Shown piece by piece: positions 25,501 to 35,164 of a stretch of DNA of 48,216 nt (position 1 is its first letter; every line of letters starts with the position of its first letter). The DNA comes from an uncultured Hyphomicrobiales bacterium (lineage in GTDB: Bacteria; Pseudomonadota; Alphaproteobacteria; Rhizobiales; Ancalomicrobiaceae), in assembly GCA_903930435.1 (NCBI GenBank), contig CAIYYN010000036.1:1-48216 (forward strand). Reading direction: 5' to 3'. The notes under the pieces were generated by a model that worked only from the letters and a program-made list of their open reading frames with translations, had not been told where the DNA came from and made no database searches. A program made the position numbers and the translations under genes.

Positions 25501-28196
25501 TGAGGCCGTGTCTCCTTGGCCTCGACGGCCGGGAAGTGCATGATGATCCGCGTACCGCGCCGCTTGACGGCAGGACTTTGCGCTTCGATCTTGCCGCCCA
25601 TGGCCTCAACGAGGCCCTTGGAAATGGACAGACCGAGTCCCGTTCCGGCCTTGCGACCATCCGGTCGACCTCCGCGATAGAACTTTTCGAACACGCGGTC
25701 CAGATCAGCTGGCTTGATGCCGGTTCCCTCGTCAGTCACGCTGATCACCACCTCATTGCCTTCGCGACGGGCGTGGATGATGGCTCCGCTGTCGCCGGCA
25801 TATTTCTGCGCATTATCGATCAGATTGAAGATCACCTGTTCGAGCAGGTTCGCATCCCCGCGGATGAACGGCAAATCTCTGGCAAGGCTTGTCTCCAACT
25901 GGATCTCAGGGAATGTGCGACGCGCCCGCTCAACCGACGTGCGCACGACATCGGCGATATCGACAAAATCGCGGCGCACAGTCATTGCACCGGATTCGAT
26001 CCGCGACATGTCGAGCAGATTGACGACGAACCGGGTCAATCGACCCGATTCTTCCTCGATCGAGGCCAGCAGATCCTGTCGCTCAGACAGGCTCATCTGC
26101 TCGCCGAGCTGGCGCAACGTGGTCACGGCTCCGGTGATCGAGGCGAGCGGCGTGCGCAAATCATGTGACAAGGAGGCCAGCAAGGTGGTCCGCAGCCTTT
26201 CATTGCCTTCCAGTGCAGCAGCGCGCACCGCCTCGCCGATCAAAAGTGACCGATCGATCGCAATGGCGGTCTGTTCCAGGATCGCCGTCAGGGCGCGTTC
26301 GTCTTCCGGCGAAATCGGTTGATCCTTTTGCCGAGGTTCAAATCCACAAACCGCGACCACGCCGCGCGGCGTGATCAACGGACGGAATTGAAACCGCATG
26401 GTCGGCAGCGTGTTCGTCCGCCATCCCGCAGGCTCCCGTTTCTGCAGCGCCCAACGCGCCGCGCCCATTTCACCTGTCGTGAGCTCGATATCCGGCGGCC
26501 AGGAACTGCCAACCGCGAGATCCCCTGCCTCGGGTATCAGGAAGACGATATGGCCGCCTTGGGCTTTCTGCAGATAGGTCGAGGACGCCCACAGGACTTC
26601 GTCGCGCTTGGCGGCACCAGACAGTTTGCGGGAGAAATCATAGAGGATCTGGGTGTTGTGAGCGCGTCGTCTGACGGCATAGGACTGATCGCGTACACGT
26701 GCCGCCAATGAGCCGGTAAAAGCCGACACGATCAGGAAAATGATCAGGGCCAGCAATTCCTGCGGGCTTGCGACGGTGAACTCGTAGAGAGGTTCAATGA
26801 AAAAGTAGTTGTAAGCCAGAAACGACAGGAATGACGCGCCGATGGCAGACCACAGTCCAAACCGGACCGCGCAGAACAACACTGACAGCAGGAAGATCAT
26901 CGAGAGGTTTGGCAACCGCGCGCCAGCGCTCAGCAATTCGCCAAGCCCGACAGCCGCCGCAACAGCCAGAACCGCAGCCCCGCCTTCGACCACGAGCCGA
27001 TCAAGCTTTGGCCAGCGCAGTCTTGCCAGAAGCGCCTTTCGCGCTGCTGCTGCGCCTGATGTGTTCACAACGTGGACCGGCGTATCGGTCGAGAGCCGAA
27101 TAATCTCATCGGTGAAGCGGCGCGAAAACGGCGCCCAAACCCTCTTGGGTCCGGATCGGCCGACAACAATCTGGGTCACATTCTCGCGGCGGGCAAACCG
27201 CAGGACTTCGCCGACCAGATCCGATCCCATGGTCCGATGCACCGTCGCACCCAGTCGTTCTGCGAGCTGGCAGGCATCTTCCACGCGCTTCAAGCGTTCG
27301 GGATTGCTATCGTCCAGATTGGTTGGTTCGACGTGGATTGCCACCCACGAACCATTGAGGCCCGTCGCAAGCCGGCTGGCAGCCCTAACCACTGCATTGG
27401 CCTGCTCGTCGGCGCCGATACAGACCAGGATATGGTCGGAGGTCTCCCATGGCCCCTCGATTGCCTGAGCGCGCAGATGCTCGACCATCTGTTCGTCAAC
27501 GCGGTCAGCAGTTCGGCGCAACGCCAATTCACGCAGGGCCGTGAGATTGCTGAGGGTGAAGAAGTTCTGCGTCGCGCGTTTGGCGGTTTCGGGCAAGTAG
27601 ATCTTGCCGTCTTTCAGGCGCTGGATCAGTTCAGCTGGCGGGATATCGACGAGAACGACATCAGTCGCAGACTGGATCACGCGGTCCGGGACCGTTTCGC
27701 GCACCGCCACGCCGGTGACGCGCGCGACGACGTCGGCCAGACTTTCCAGATGCTGAACGTTCAGAGCTGTCCAGACATCGATCCCGGCATCGAGCAGTTC
27801 AACGACGTCCTGCCATCGTTTGGGATGACGGCTGTCGGGCGCGTTCGTGTGGGCGAGTTCATCGACGACAATGAGCTTGGGACGACGCTGCAGGGCGGCA
27901 TCGATATCGAATTCATCGAGTTCGCGACCGCGATAGTCAACAATCCTGCGCGGCAGAATCTCCTGCCCCTCGATCAGGGCGGCAGTTTCGGCTCGACCAT
28001 GCGTTTCAACAAGGCCGATGACAACGTCGACGCCTTCAGCCTTCAGGCGTTGCAGACCCTGCAACATGGCGAAGGTCTTCCCGACGCCGGGGGCAGCGCC
28101 GAGGAAGACCTTAAGTTTGCCCCGTTTCTCCTGAGCCGCGAGGCTCAGGAGCGCATCGGGATCGGGGCGTCTGGGATCCGGATTATCTGTCGGCAT
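25497..28196 (-). CDS. kdpD: Kdp osmosensitive K+ sensor histidine kinase KdpD
   Basis: An 899-residue membrane kinase of normal length. The N-terminal KdpD domain has a Walker A 'GAAPGVGKT' (residues 33-41) and 'VVDELAHTNAPDSRHPKRW'. A universal-stress-protein-like domain follows (about 250-375, 'DHILVCIGADEQ'), then four close helices around 400-500, a GAF-like region, the HisKA box with H678 ('LSHDLRTPLASITGA') and the HATPase with 'NLIDNAQKYAG' and 'GTGLGLSISKGLVEAMGG'. It senses K+ limitation and controls KdpE. It begins 3 bp after kdpC. Confidence 0.95.
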   Translation of the reverse strand: MPTDNPDPRRPDPDALLSLAAQEKRGKLKVFLGAAPGVGKTFAMLQGLQRLKAEGVDVVIGLVETHGRAETAALIEGQEILPRRIVDYRGRELDEFDIDAALQRRPKLIVVDELAHTNAPDSRHPKRWQDVVELLDAGIDVWTALNVQHLESLADVVARVTGVAVRETVPDRVIQSATDVVLVDIPPAELIQRLKDGKIYLPETAKRATQNFFTLSNLTALRELALRRTADRVDEQMVEHLRAQAIEGPWETSDHILVCIGADEQANAVVRAASRLATGLNGSWVAIHVEPTNLDDSNPERLKRVEDACQLAERLGATVHRTMGSDLVGEVLRFARRENVTQIVVGRSGPKRVWAPFSRRFTDEIIRLSTDTPVHVVNTSGAAAARKALLARLRWPKLDRLVVEGGAAVLAVAAAVGLGELLSAGARLPNLSMIFLLSVLFCAVRFGLWSAIGASFLSFLAYNYFFIEPLYEFTVASPQELLALIIFLIVSAFTGSLAARVRDQSYAVRRRAHNTQILYDFSRKLSGAAKRDEVLWASSTYLQKAQGGHIVFLIPEAGDLAVGSSWPPDIELTTGEMGAARWALQKREPAGWRTNTLPTMRFQFRPLITPRGVVAVCGFEPRQKDQPISPEDERALTAILEQTAIAIDRSLLIGEAVRAAALEGNERLRTTLLASLSHDLRTPLASITGAVTTLRQLGEQMSLSERQDLLASIEEESGRLTRFVVNLLDMSRIESGAMTVRRDFVDIADVVRTSVERARRTFPEIQLETSLARDLPFIRGDANLLEQVIFNLIDNAQKYAGDSGAIIHARREGNEVVISVTDEGTGIKPADLDRVFEKFYRGGRPDGRKAGTGLGLSISKGLVEAMGGKIEAQSPAVKRRGTRIIMHFPAVEAKETRPQ

Positions 28197-28199
28197 GGA

Positions 28200-28799
28200 T
28201 CATGAAAGTCCATCAAGGGCCAGATTGAGCTTTAGCACATTCACATGTGGTTCGCCGATGATGCCCATCAAACGGGTCTGGATCTGCGATTCAACCAAGG
28301 CCCTGAGCTTGTCCTGATCGAGGCCACGTGCCTTGGCGACGGTCGGGACTTGAGAAAGCGCATTTTCGGGCGAAATATCGGGGTCCAGACCGGAAGCCGA
28401 CGTCAGAACAGCGTCAGCTGGCACTGGTCCACTGACGCCGGCCGCGCGCTTCGCCTCAATGGCAGCCTTGACCCGATCGACCAGCGCCTGGCTTGTCGGA
28501 CCCAGATTGGAGCCAGACGAATTGGCTGCGTTATAAGGCGCGTCAATCGTCTTGGTCGCGTCCTTCGGGTCGGGCGTGTTGGTCGCCGATGGACGCGGCT
28601 GGAAGTATTTTGCGTCGGTGAAATTCTGCCCGATCAGGGTAGAACCCAAAACAGTGCCCTTGGAGACAATCAGGCTGCCATTTGCCTGATAGGGCATGGT
28701 TGCCTGCGCGATGGCCGTGATCAGAAGCGGATAGATGACACCCGTCAGCACGGTGAAGAGGGCGAGCAGAACAAGTGCGGGACGAAGATGGGTCAACAT
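28200..28799 (-). CDS. kdpC: K+-transporting ATPase subunit KdpC
   Basis: A 199-residue subunit with a single N-terminal membrane helix ('ALVLLALFTVLTGVIYPLLI') and a periplasmic domain with the family features 'GSLIVSKGTVLGSTLIGQNF', 'FQPRPSATN' and 'SASGLDPDISPENAL'. It stabilises the KdpFABC complex. It follows kdpB by 10 bp. Confidence 0.95.
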   Translation of the reverse strand: MLTHLRPALVLLALFTVLTGVIYPLLITAIAQATMPYQANGSLIVSKGTVLGSTLIGQNFTDAKYFQPRPSATNTPDPKDATKTIDAPYNAANSSGSNLGPTSQALVDRVKAAIEAKRAAGVSGPVPADAVLTSASGLDPDISPENALSQVPTVAKARGLDQDKLRALVESQIQTRLMGIIGEPHVNVLKLNLALDGLS

Positions 28800-28809
28800 G
28801 ATTGGCCTC

Positions 28810-30888
28810 TCAAACCAGATGGAGGGCGGCGACGAGGAGGTCGATGGCCTTGATGCCGATGAACGGCACGATCAGACCGCCGACGCCGTAAATGGCGAGA
28901 TTGCGTCCGAGCAGGGCGGCGGCACCGACGGGCCTGTATCTGACGCCGCGCAGTGCGAGCGGGATCAGCGCGATGATGATCAGGGCGTTGAAGATCACAG
29001 CAGACAGGATGGCCGACTGCGGCGACGCCAGATGCATGACATTGAGTGCACCCAGTTCCGGGTAGGTCACGATGAAGAGCGCAGGCAGGATCGCGAAATA
29101 CTTGGCAACGTCATTTGCAATGGAAAAGGTCGTCAGCGAGCCCCGCGTCATCAGCAATTGCTTGCCGATTTCGACGATCTCGATGAGCTTGGTCGGGTCA
29201 CTGTCGAGGTCTACCATGTTGCCAGCCTCGCGGGCTGCCTGGGTGCCTGTTTGCATGGCGACACCGACGTCTGCCTGAGCCAGGGCGGGTGCATCGTTGG
29301 TGCCGTCGCCGCACATGGCGACGAGGCGGCCACCGGTCTGTTCCTTGCGGATGAACCGGAGCTTATCCTCGGGCGTTGCTTCCGCCAGAAAATCATCGAC
29401 CCCGGCTTCCGTTGCAATAGCGGCTGCCGTCAACGGATTGTCGCCGGTGATCATCACCGTCTTTATGCCCATGGCCCGAAGTGCCGCAAAACGCTCCTTG
29501 ATGCCCGGCTTCACGACGTCCTTCAGGTGGATCAGCCCCATCAATCGACCATTTTCAGCCACCGCCAGCGGCGTCCCGCCACTGCGGCTGATCCGATCGA
29601 CGCTTGCACGGAAATCGGAGGGTGCGCTAGCGGACTCAAGCCCGACAAACCTGAGGACCTGATCGACCGCGCCCTTGCGGATTGAACGGCCATCCACGTC
29701 GATCCCCGACATGCGGGTCTGCGCCGCAAAGGGGATGATTTCAGCCTGTTTTCCGGTCAGATCGGGTTCGATCAGTCCATACTCGCTGCGGGCGAGTGCG
29801 ACGATGGATCGGCCCTCCGGTGTCTGGTCGGCAAGGCTCGACATCAGCACTGTCTCAGCCAGACTGCGCGGCGTCACGCCCTCCACCGGGATGAACTCGC
29901 TTGCCATCCGGTTGCCGAAGGTGATCGTGCCAGTCTTGTCGAGGAGCAGCGTATCAACGTCACCGGCTGCTTCGACAGCGCGTCCAGAGGTCGCCAACAC
30001 GTTGAACCGGATCAGACGGTCCATGCCAGCGATGCCGATGGCCGACAGAAGCCCGCCGATGGTCGTCGGGATCAGGGTCACCAGAAGCGCGACGAGCACG
30101 ACGACCGACAAGGCGGTGTTCGAATATTCGGCAAGCCCATAGAGCGTGACGACAGCGATCAGGAAGATCAGGGTCAGACCAGCGAGCAACACCGACAGGG
30201 CAAGCTCGTTCGGGGTCTTCTGGCGCTCAGCCCCTTCGACGAGCGCGATCATGCGATCAATGAAGGTTGAGCCTGGCGCAGCGGTAATACGGACCTTGAT
30301 CCAGTCCGACAGGACAGTCGTGCCGCCGGTTACAGCAGACCGATCACCGCCGGCTTCACGGATCACCGGGGCAGATTCACCCGTGATGGCGGATTCATTG
30401 ACTGATGCGACGCCTTCGATGATCTCGCCGTCGGACGGGATCAGGTCGCCCGGCTCGACCAGGACGATATCACCCACCTTGAGATTGAGCGCCGAAATGG
30501 TTTTCCAGGCCTTGCCCGGATAGCCCTTGGCCGTACCGTCGGTCAGAAGCTTGGCTTCGGCATCACTCCGGGTAGCGCGCAGACTTGCGGCCTGCGCCTT
30601 GCCGCGGCCTTCGGCGATCGCCTCGGCAAAAGTGGCGAACAGAACCGTGAACCAGAGCCAGGCTGCAATCTGCCCGGAGAATACCGGCGTACCCGAGCCA
30701 TTGGCGAGATCTTTCGCCCAGAGCAGCGTCACCAGCGCAGCCACGACTTCCGTCACGAAGATGACGGGGTTACGGGCGAGTTCGCGCGGATTGAGCTTCT
30801 TGAAGGCATCAATCGCCGCCGTTGCCAGAATACCGCCGTCGAGCAGTTTCATCGGCTTTGCGTCGTGAGACATGTTGGATAGGGACAT
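28810..30888 (-). CDS. kdpB: K+-transporting P-type ATPase subunit KdpB
   Basis: A 692-residue P-type ATPase, the energising subunit of the high-affinity K+ pump. The phosphorylated Asp is D317 in '[13 protein letters not shown]'; the actuator loop is '[11 protein letters not shown]', whose Ser is the inhibitory phosphorylation site studied in Escherichia coli. The nucleotide domain has 'RKGAVDQV' and the hinge '[18 protein letters not shown]'. Length and order are normal. It lies 12 bp after kdpA. Confidence 0.96.
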   Translation of the reverse strand: MSLSNMSHDAKPMKLLDGGILATAAIDAFKKLNPRELARNPVIFVTEVVAALVTLLWAKDLANGSGTPVFSGQIAAWLWFTVLFATFAEAIAEGRGKAQAASLRATRSDAEAKLLTDGTAKGYPGKAWKTISALNLKVGDIVLVEPGDLIPSDGEIIEGVASVNESAITGESAPVIREAGGDRSAVTGGTTVLSDWIKVRITAAPGSTFIDRMIALVEGAERQKTPNELALSVLLAGLTLIFLIAVVTLYGLAEYSNTALSVVVLVALLVTLIPTTIGGLLSAIGIAGMDRLIRFNVLATSGRAVEAAGDVDTLLLDKTGTITFGNRMASEFIPVEGVTPRSLAETVLMSSLADQTPEGRSIVALARSEYGLIEPDLTGKQAEIIPFAAQTRMSGIDVDGRSIRKGAVDQVLRFVGLESASAPSDFRASVDRISRSGGTPLAVAENGRLMGLIHLKDVVKPGIKERFAALRAMGIKTVMITGDNPLTAAAIATEAGVDDFLAEATPEDKLRFIRKEQTGGRLVAMCGDGTNDAPALAQADVGVAMQTGTQAAREAGNMVDLDSDPTKLIEIVEIGKQLLMTRGSLTTFSIANDVAKYFAILPALFIVTYPELGALNVMHLASPQSAILSAVIFNALIIIALIPLALRGVRYRPVGAAALLGRNLAIYGVGGLIVPFIGIKAIDLLVAALHLV

Positions 30889-30900
30889 TCGAGAGCCTCC

Positions 30901-32610
30901 TCAAAAGGTCTTGGACGAGAGCATCAACACATGCTCAACGATGGGACCGAGGGCGAGAGCGGGGAAAAACTGCAGGCCACCGACGATCAGGATCACGCCG
31001 ACAAGCAAGCCGACGAACAGGCTGCGATCGGTCGGGAATGTCCCGGCGGAGGCGCTCGCCCGCTTTTTGGTGACGATGGACCCGGCGATGGCCATGACCG
31101 GTACGACATAGGCAAACCGGCCAAGCACCATCGCAATGGCGAGCGTGGTGTTCCACCAAGGCGTATTGGCATTGAGGCCAGCAAAGGCAGAGCCGTTGTT
31201 GCCGGTTGCCGAGGAATAGGCGTAGAGGATTTCGGTCAACCCGTGCGGCCCGGCATTGCCCAGCGTGGCGACGACGGAGGGCAACACTGCCGCGACAGCC
31301 GAAAAACTCAGCATCGAGAGTGGCAGGATCAGGACAGCCAGCATGGCCAGCTTGATCTCGCGCGCCTCGATTTTCTTGCCGAGGAATTCCGGCGTGCGTC
31401 CAACCATCAGACCGGCGATGAACACGGCCAGAATAGCGAAGACGATGAGGCCATAGAGCCCGGAACCGACACCACCCGGCAGGACTTCACCCAGCTGGAT
31501 CATGAAGAGGGTGACCATGCCACCGAGCGGCATCAGGCTGTCGTGCATGGCATTGACGGCTCCGCATGACAGGCCAGTCGTCACGACGGCGAACATGGCC
31601 GTCATCGCTTCGCCAAAGCGGATTTCCTTGCCTTCCATGTTGCCGAGCGTGGGATCGACGCCGAGCGCGTTCAGGATCGGGTTGCCCCAGGCCTCTGCCG
31701 CGTAAACCGCACCAATGCCAACAATGACAAAAACACCGACGACTGAGACCAAGGCCCAGCCCTGCCGTTCCGATCCGACCATCTTGCCAAATGTAATCAG
31801 CAGGGCGGTCGAGAGCACGATCATGCTCCAGATCTGAAGGTAGTTTGCCAGAGCGCTGGCATTCTCGAAGGGATGGGCCGAGTTGGTATTGAAAAAGCCG
31901 CCGCCATTGGTGCCAAACTGCTTGATGGCTTCTTCGCTGGCGACGGGTCCGAGCGCGATTGTCTGCTTCGCGCCTTCAAGCGTGGTTGCGTCGACCGACC
32001 CGAGCAGTGTCTGTGGTGAGCCCGTGAAGACAAAGACCAAGGCGAGCAGGATCGAGATCGGCAGTAGGACATAAAGCGTGGCGCGCGTGACATCGACCCA
32101 GAAATTGCCGAGGGTCGAGGCACTGGCCCGTGCGAAGGCCCGCGTCACCGCGAGTGCCAAAGCGATACCGGTCGCAGCGGACAGAAAGTTATGCACGGTC
32201 AGACCGAGCATGGCCGAACCGTTGCTCATCGTGGTTTCGCCGGAATAGGCCTGCCAATTGGTATTGGTCAGAAAACTGATCGCCGTATTGAATGCCAGAT
32301 CCGGGGGCAGATTATCGAAGCCTTGCGGATTCCACGGCAGATAGGCTTGCAGCCGCAGGATCGCGTAGAGCGAGGCAAAGCCTGCCAGCGAAAAGACGAT
32401 CATCGCCAGTGTGTAGGATAGCCAGCCCTGTTCCTTGTCGGGTTTCACACCCGCCAGAACATAGAAGCCGTGCTCGAGCGGAGACAGGACGGGTGACAGA
32501 AAGGTCTTTTGGCCTTCAAAAACGCGCGCCATGTAGAGTCCCAGCGGGCGGACGCTGACGAGCACCAGGCCCAGGACAAGGATGATTTGCAGCCAACCGT
32601 TGAGGGTCAT
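30901..32610 (-). CDS. kdpA: K+-transporting ATPase channel-like subunit KdpA
   Basis: A 569-residue polytopic protein of the SKT superfamily that binds and conducts K+. Its four degenerate selectivity-filter regions are visible: '[11 protein letters not shown]', '[18 protein letters not shown]', '[16 protein letters not shown]' and '[14 protein letters not shown]'. It begins 21 bp after the kdpF stop. Confidence 0.96.
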   Translation of the reverse strand: MTLNGWLQIILVLGLVLVSVRPLGLYMARVFEGQKTFLSPVLSPLEHGFYVLAGVKPDKEQGWLSYTLAMIVFSLAGFASLYAILRLQAYLPWNPQGFDNLPPDLAFNTAISFLTNTNWQAYSGETTMSNGSAMLGLTVHNFLSAATGIALALAVTRAFARASASTLGNFWVDVTRATLYVLLPISILLALVFVFTGSPQTLLGSVDATTLEGAKQTIALGPVASEEAIKQFGTNGGGFFNTNSAHPFENASALANYLQIWSMIVLSTALLITFGKMVGSERQGWALVSVVGVFVIVGIGAVYAAEAWGNPILNALGVDPTLGNMEGKEIRFGEAMTAMFAVVTTGLSCGAVNAMHDSLMPLGGMVTLFMIQLGEVLPGGVGSGLYGLIVFAILAVFIAGLMVGRTPEFLGKKIEAREIKLAMLAVLILPLSMLSFSAVAAVLPSVVATLGNAGPHGLTEILYAYSSATGNNGSAFAGLNANTPWWNTTLAIAMVLGRFAYVVPVMAIAGSIVTKKRASASAGTFPTDRSLFVGLLVGVILIVGGLQFFPALALGPIVEHVLMLSSKTF

Positions 32611-32631
32611 GCGAGTTCTCCAAAAGCCGGG

Positions 32632-32718
32632 TCAAAAGCGCTCGGGCGCAAGCAGGGCGACCACGAGATAGGCGCCAAGCGCCAGAGCGACGACGAGACC
32701 GAGGATGGGTTCAAACAT
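32632..32718 (-). CDS. kdpF: K+-transporting ATPase small subunit KdpF
   Basis: A 28-residue single-helix peptide, too short for usual gene finders. It begins 'MFEPILGLVVALALG' and ends 'VALLAPERF', matching KdpF, in which a helix is followed by a Pro-Glu-Arg/Lys-Phe tail. GAGGAG lies 6-11 nt upstream of the ATG. It sits directly before kdpA, as in other kdp operons, and stabilises the complex. Confidence 0.9.
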   Translation of the reverse strand: MFEPILGLVVALALGAYLVVALLAPERF

Positions 32719-32728
32719 GGTCCGCTCC

Positions 32729-32812
32729 TCACGTGCGTGTCAGCGCATGGGCATAAATTGCCATCGCGCCGATCAGAATGAGGCCGAAGCCGAGATAAAG
32801 GAGGTCGAGCAT
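32729..32812 (-). CDS. 27-residue membrane peptide upstream of kdpF
   Basis: A short frame that reads 'MLDLLYLGFGLILIG' then 'AMAIYAHALTRT'. It has an AGGAG site eight bases upstream of ATG 32812, a single hydrophobic helix and a basic C-terminal end, and its stop is 10 bp before the kdpF start. The layout (helix, then a short polar tail) is like KdpF but the sequence is different. It is probably the first gene of the kdp operon; I believe similar peptides occur in other alphaproteobacterial kdp operons, but could not check. Possible accessory subunit or leader peptide. Confidence 0.65.
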   Translation of the reverse strand: MLDLLYLGFGLILIGAMAIYAHALTRT

Positions 32813-32826
32813 GGATGTCACTCCTG

Positions 32827-33357
32827 TTAAGGGAGCTTCATTGTCCGACCAAAAGGCATCAAGGATCGATTGGGAAGACGATCGCCCGACATAAAGCGCG
32901 CATAAAGATCGGCTTGATGCCCTCGGTGGCGACCCCGCGACGTCAGCGCACGCACGTCCAACGCGGCCTGCCGCCGCTCGGCCGCCCGCTCGTCGCGGCG
33001 GCTCTGGACCAGTGCATCATCCGGCACAAAGGCGGCCTGATCAACCGCACGCCAGCTATGCCGCGCTGGCTGATGAGGCCCGGGAGGAAGAGCGTTTGTT
33101 AAAGCGATTCCGTGCGACAATTTCGATTTGCCGACAAGCATTCCTCGTAGCGCCGAAATCAACGAACTGAGACCTATCTCTATCGCCCTTTCAAAGCTCG
33201 CAGCCAAGATCATCGGGGTATTGGAAAAAACATAAATGTTCAAAAATGAGCGGCAGTGGGTCCCAAAATGAGCGTCACATAGAGAATTCAAAACCAGACT
33301 CAGATTCAGGTTCTGAATCCAGCTTGCGAGGGAAGTTGGGGCGCGTTCTGTGATCAA
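32827..33357 (-). CDS. Hypothetical protein upstream of kdp (doubtful)
   Basis: An open frame of up to 176 residues on the kdp strand, ending 14 bp before the small peptide start. The C-terminal two thirds are Arg-, Ala- and Gln-rich ('RRDERAAERRQAALDVRA', 'HRGHQADLYARFMSGDRLP') and look like a soluble, possibly helical region; the first 70 residues read less like protein, so a start at the internal Met near 33144 ('MLVGKSKLSHGIAL') is more likely. I recognise no family. It may be a real small regulator or simply an open frame over the kdp promoter region. Confidence 0.3.
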   Translation of the reverse strand: MITERAPTSLASWIQNLNLSLVLNSLCDAHFGTHCRSFLNIYVFSNTPMILAASFERAIEIGLSSLISALRGMLVGKSKLSHGIALTNALPPGPHQPARHSWRAVDQAAFVPDDALVQSRRDERAAERRQAALDVRALTSRGRHRGHQADLYARFMSGDRLPNRSLMPFGRTMKLP

Positions 33358-33466
33358 ACAGGAAGCTTCGGAGCAACCGGAAAGGATCTATCCTCTCGTT
33401 CTGGTGCTCAAGGTCTGACCAGACAGAACTGAATATGCCAAGGGCGGAAGTGCTCAGTGGAGCGAT

Positions 33467-33775
33467 TTGGTCGCAATAGCGGAGATCGTCCGTCCGATGC
33501 TTGGTATCAGCACAAGCGCGTGGCAAGAAGCAAAACTTGCGCAGCGACGAATAATCCGGTCTGCTGGATCAGTTACGGTGGTTGGTCGAAAATTAAATCT
33601 CCTGCGTTTAGTTCAAGACATTTGTGAGGATAATCGATGTAAATTGATTGAAGTAACGTGTGATCAATCCAGTCGTGAGAAATATATTAAAAGTATCGAC
33701 GTTGGTAACGGCGCGTCATTTCTGCACTGGCTTGGCCAAATTGTTTTCGACCATATCGTTCGTCAACTTCGGTAG
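33467..33775 (+). CDS. Hypothetical protein at island edge
   Basis: A 102-residue frame with protein-like composition ('IVRPMLGISTSAWQEAKLAQ', 'FLHWLGQIVFDHIVRQLR') in a locally AT-richer segment. No recognised motif and no clear ribosome site at the first start codon, so it may be a fragment. It marks the change from the kdp operon to the accessory region. Confidence 0.35.
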   Translation: MVAIAEIVRPMLGISTSAWQEAKLAQRRIIRSAGSVTVVGRKLNLLRLVQDICEDNRCKLIEVTCDQSSREKYIKSIDVGNGASFLHWLGQIVFDHIVRQLR

Positions 33776-34220
33776 ACGAGGCAAGACAGGCTCGCAATGA
33801 GTATCGGAGAAATTCATCGTCCGCTTACGCCCAGAAGGGTCGCCGAGAACGCCGCTTCCAGCGCTGTTCGCTTGACCAGACGGGCGACGTGTTGGTCGAC
33901 ACAGCGCTTGGCCTACCGCCGACACTTGCGGCGACGGAGGCTTGCGCTGTGATATAGAGGCCCGCGATTTGCGGGTCCGGGGGCAGGGTGGTCAGGTTCT
34001 CGCGCCTGCACCATGCGCAGAAATGCCTTCAGTCGCAGGCGAAGGCGCGACGCGTGTTGGCTGAACGCGCCCCCTCAATAAAGTCGCGCGCGATCAGCGA
34101 GCTTTTCCAAGTGAGAGGGCAGGGAAAGCTCATCAGCTTGACTGAGCCTGGGGAGTGGATCTGCCTGACTTGTATCGCCATGATCGGTTCTGTTCAGTCT
34201 CATTTCCTCCGGCAAAGGCA
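33776..34220. other. Gene-free stretch before vapC
   Basis: A 445-bp stretch without a convincing gene. It holds short frames on both strands with no recognisable motif, and includes a small hairpin-like segment around 33962-33978 (CCCGCGATTTGCGGG). It may contain decayed sequence from insertion events, but I cannot identify a parent gene. Confidence 0.5.
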
Positions 34221-34622
34221 TCAGATGTCCCACGGGTTGATGACGGATGCGCCAGTGTCGTCGAAATCTCCGACATTGCGGGTGACGATCATGAGATCGT
34301 GAACGATCGCTGTTGCGGCGATCAGGCCATCTGCGTCACCACGCGGGCGCTCGGCCGCGATGCGACCCCATTCAACGGCGATCTTATCGGTGATTGGCAA
34401 AATTCGGTCGCCGTGGTCGTGCCTTAGCTTTCGGAGCCATTCGGCAAGATGGGCGGCGGTACGCGGATCAGATCTCTGCTTCAAGGCAATGCCACGCATC
34501 ACTTCGCCCAGCGTAATGACGCTCAAATGCACGCTGAAGGGATCTGCACTGCGCAGCCATGAGACAGCCTGCGGTGTGTTCCGGCGGGCCTCTAAAATAA
34601 CATTGGTGTCGACGAGATACAT
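34221..34622 (-). CDS. vapC: VapC-type PIN-domain ribonuclease toxin
   Basis: A 133-residue PIN-domain protein. The acidic metal-binding set is complete: D5 ('YLVDTNVILEARR'), E40 ('LSVITLGEVMRG'), D96/D98 ('RPRGDADGLIAATA') and D119 ('NVGDFDDTG'). VapC toxins cleave RNA, often initiator tRNA or rRNA, and are held off by the antitoxin. The start overlaps the antitoxin stop (TGATG), giving coupled translation. Intact by sequence. Confidence 0.9.
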   Translation of the reverse strand: MYLVDTNVILEARRNTPQAVSWLRSADPFSVHLSVITLGEVMRGIALKQRSDPRTAAHLAEWLRKLRHDHGDRILPITDKIAVEWGRIAAERPRGDADGLIAATAIVHDLMIVTRNVGDFDDTGASVINPWDI

Positions 34623-34882
34623 CAGAAGTCCACATCCCGGCTCGGGGCCTTGGTCCGTGTACCAATTGCCTCAATGAATTCATCGTCCCAGGTTGGACCA
34701 GCGAGAAGATCATCGACGAGTGTCGGCCGGCCCGCGCGCAATGTGTCATAGTCTGTCGCTGAGAGGACGACGGCTGTCCGTTCTCCGCGCACCGTGACGA
34801 CCTGGGGTCCTTCGAGCCGCGCCTTCTGGACCAGTTTTGAGAACTGGTTCTTGGCATCTTGCAACTGCCATTCCATGCGCAT
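34622..34882 (-). CDS. Phd/YefM-type antitoxin of VapC
   Basis: An 86-residue antitoxin. The N-terminal Phd/YefM DNA-binding fold shows as 'WQLQDAKNQFSKLVQKA' and 'QVVTVRGERTAVVLSATDYD'; the C-terminal tail 'DDEFIEAIGTRTKAPSRDVD' is polar and likely wraps the toxin. It is upstream of and overlaps vapC, as usual for toxin-antitoxin operons, and would autorepress the promoter at about 34890-34930. Start at M1 or M3. Confidence 0.88.
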   Translation of the reverse strand: MRMEWQLQDAKNQFSKLVQKARLEGPQVVTVRGERTAVVLSATDYDTLRAGRPTLVDDLLAGPTWDDEFIEAIGTRTKAPSRDVDF

Positions 34883-35164
34883 TCTCCTGGCTAGACTGTC
34901 TAGCTGACGTTAACATCATTCCTCTGCACGGACAAATGTATCTTTCAGAACACTGATCGGCTGACGAGACGACCGAATACGACGGTCTTGTGCTTGTCCT
35001 GGCGGCGATTTCGAGGCTGTACGGGTTCGATTTGGTCATTCTTTATATAATGAGAAAAATGTACGATAATGCAACATTATCAGTCATTATTATCGGGAGA
35101 CAGGCTGTGCCGTTTATGTCGAAATTGGTGGCAAAAACTGCTCGCATAAACTAAGCTATTTCGT

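Noticed and set aside
28735-29685. 316-residue open frame antisense to kdpB
   Set aside because: kdpB is complete and unmistakable; the antisense frame has shadow composition.
33988-34302. 104-residue plus-strand frame overlapping vapC
   Set aside because: No ribosome site or motif, and it overlaps the 3' end of a well-supported toxin gene.
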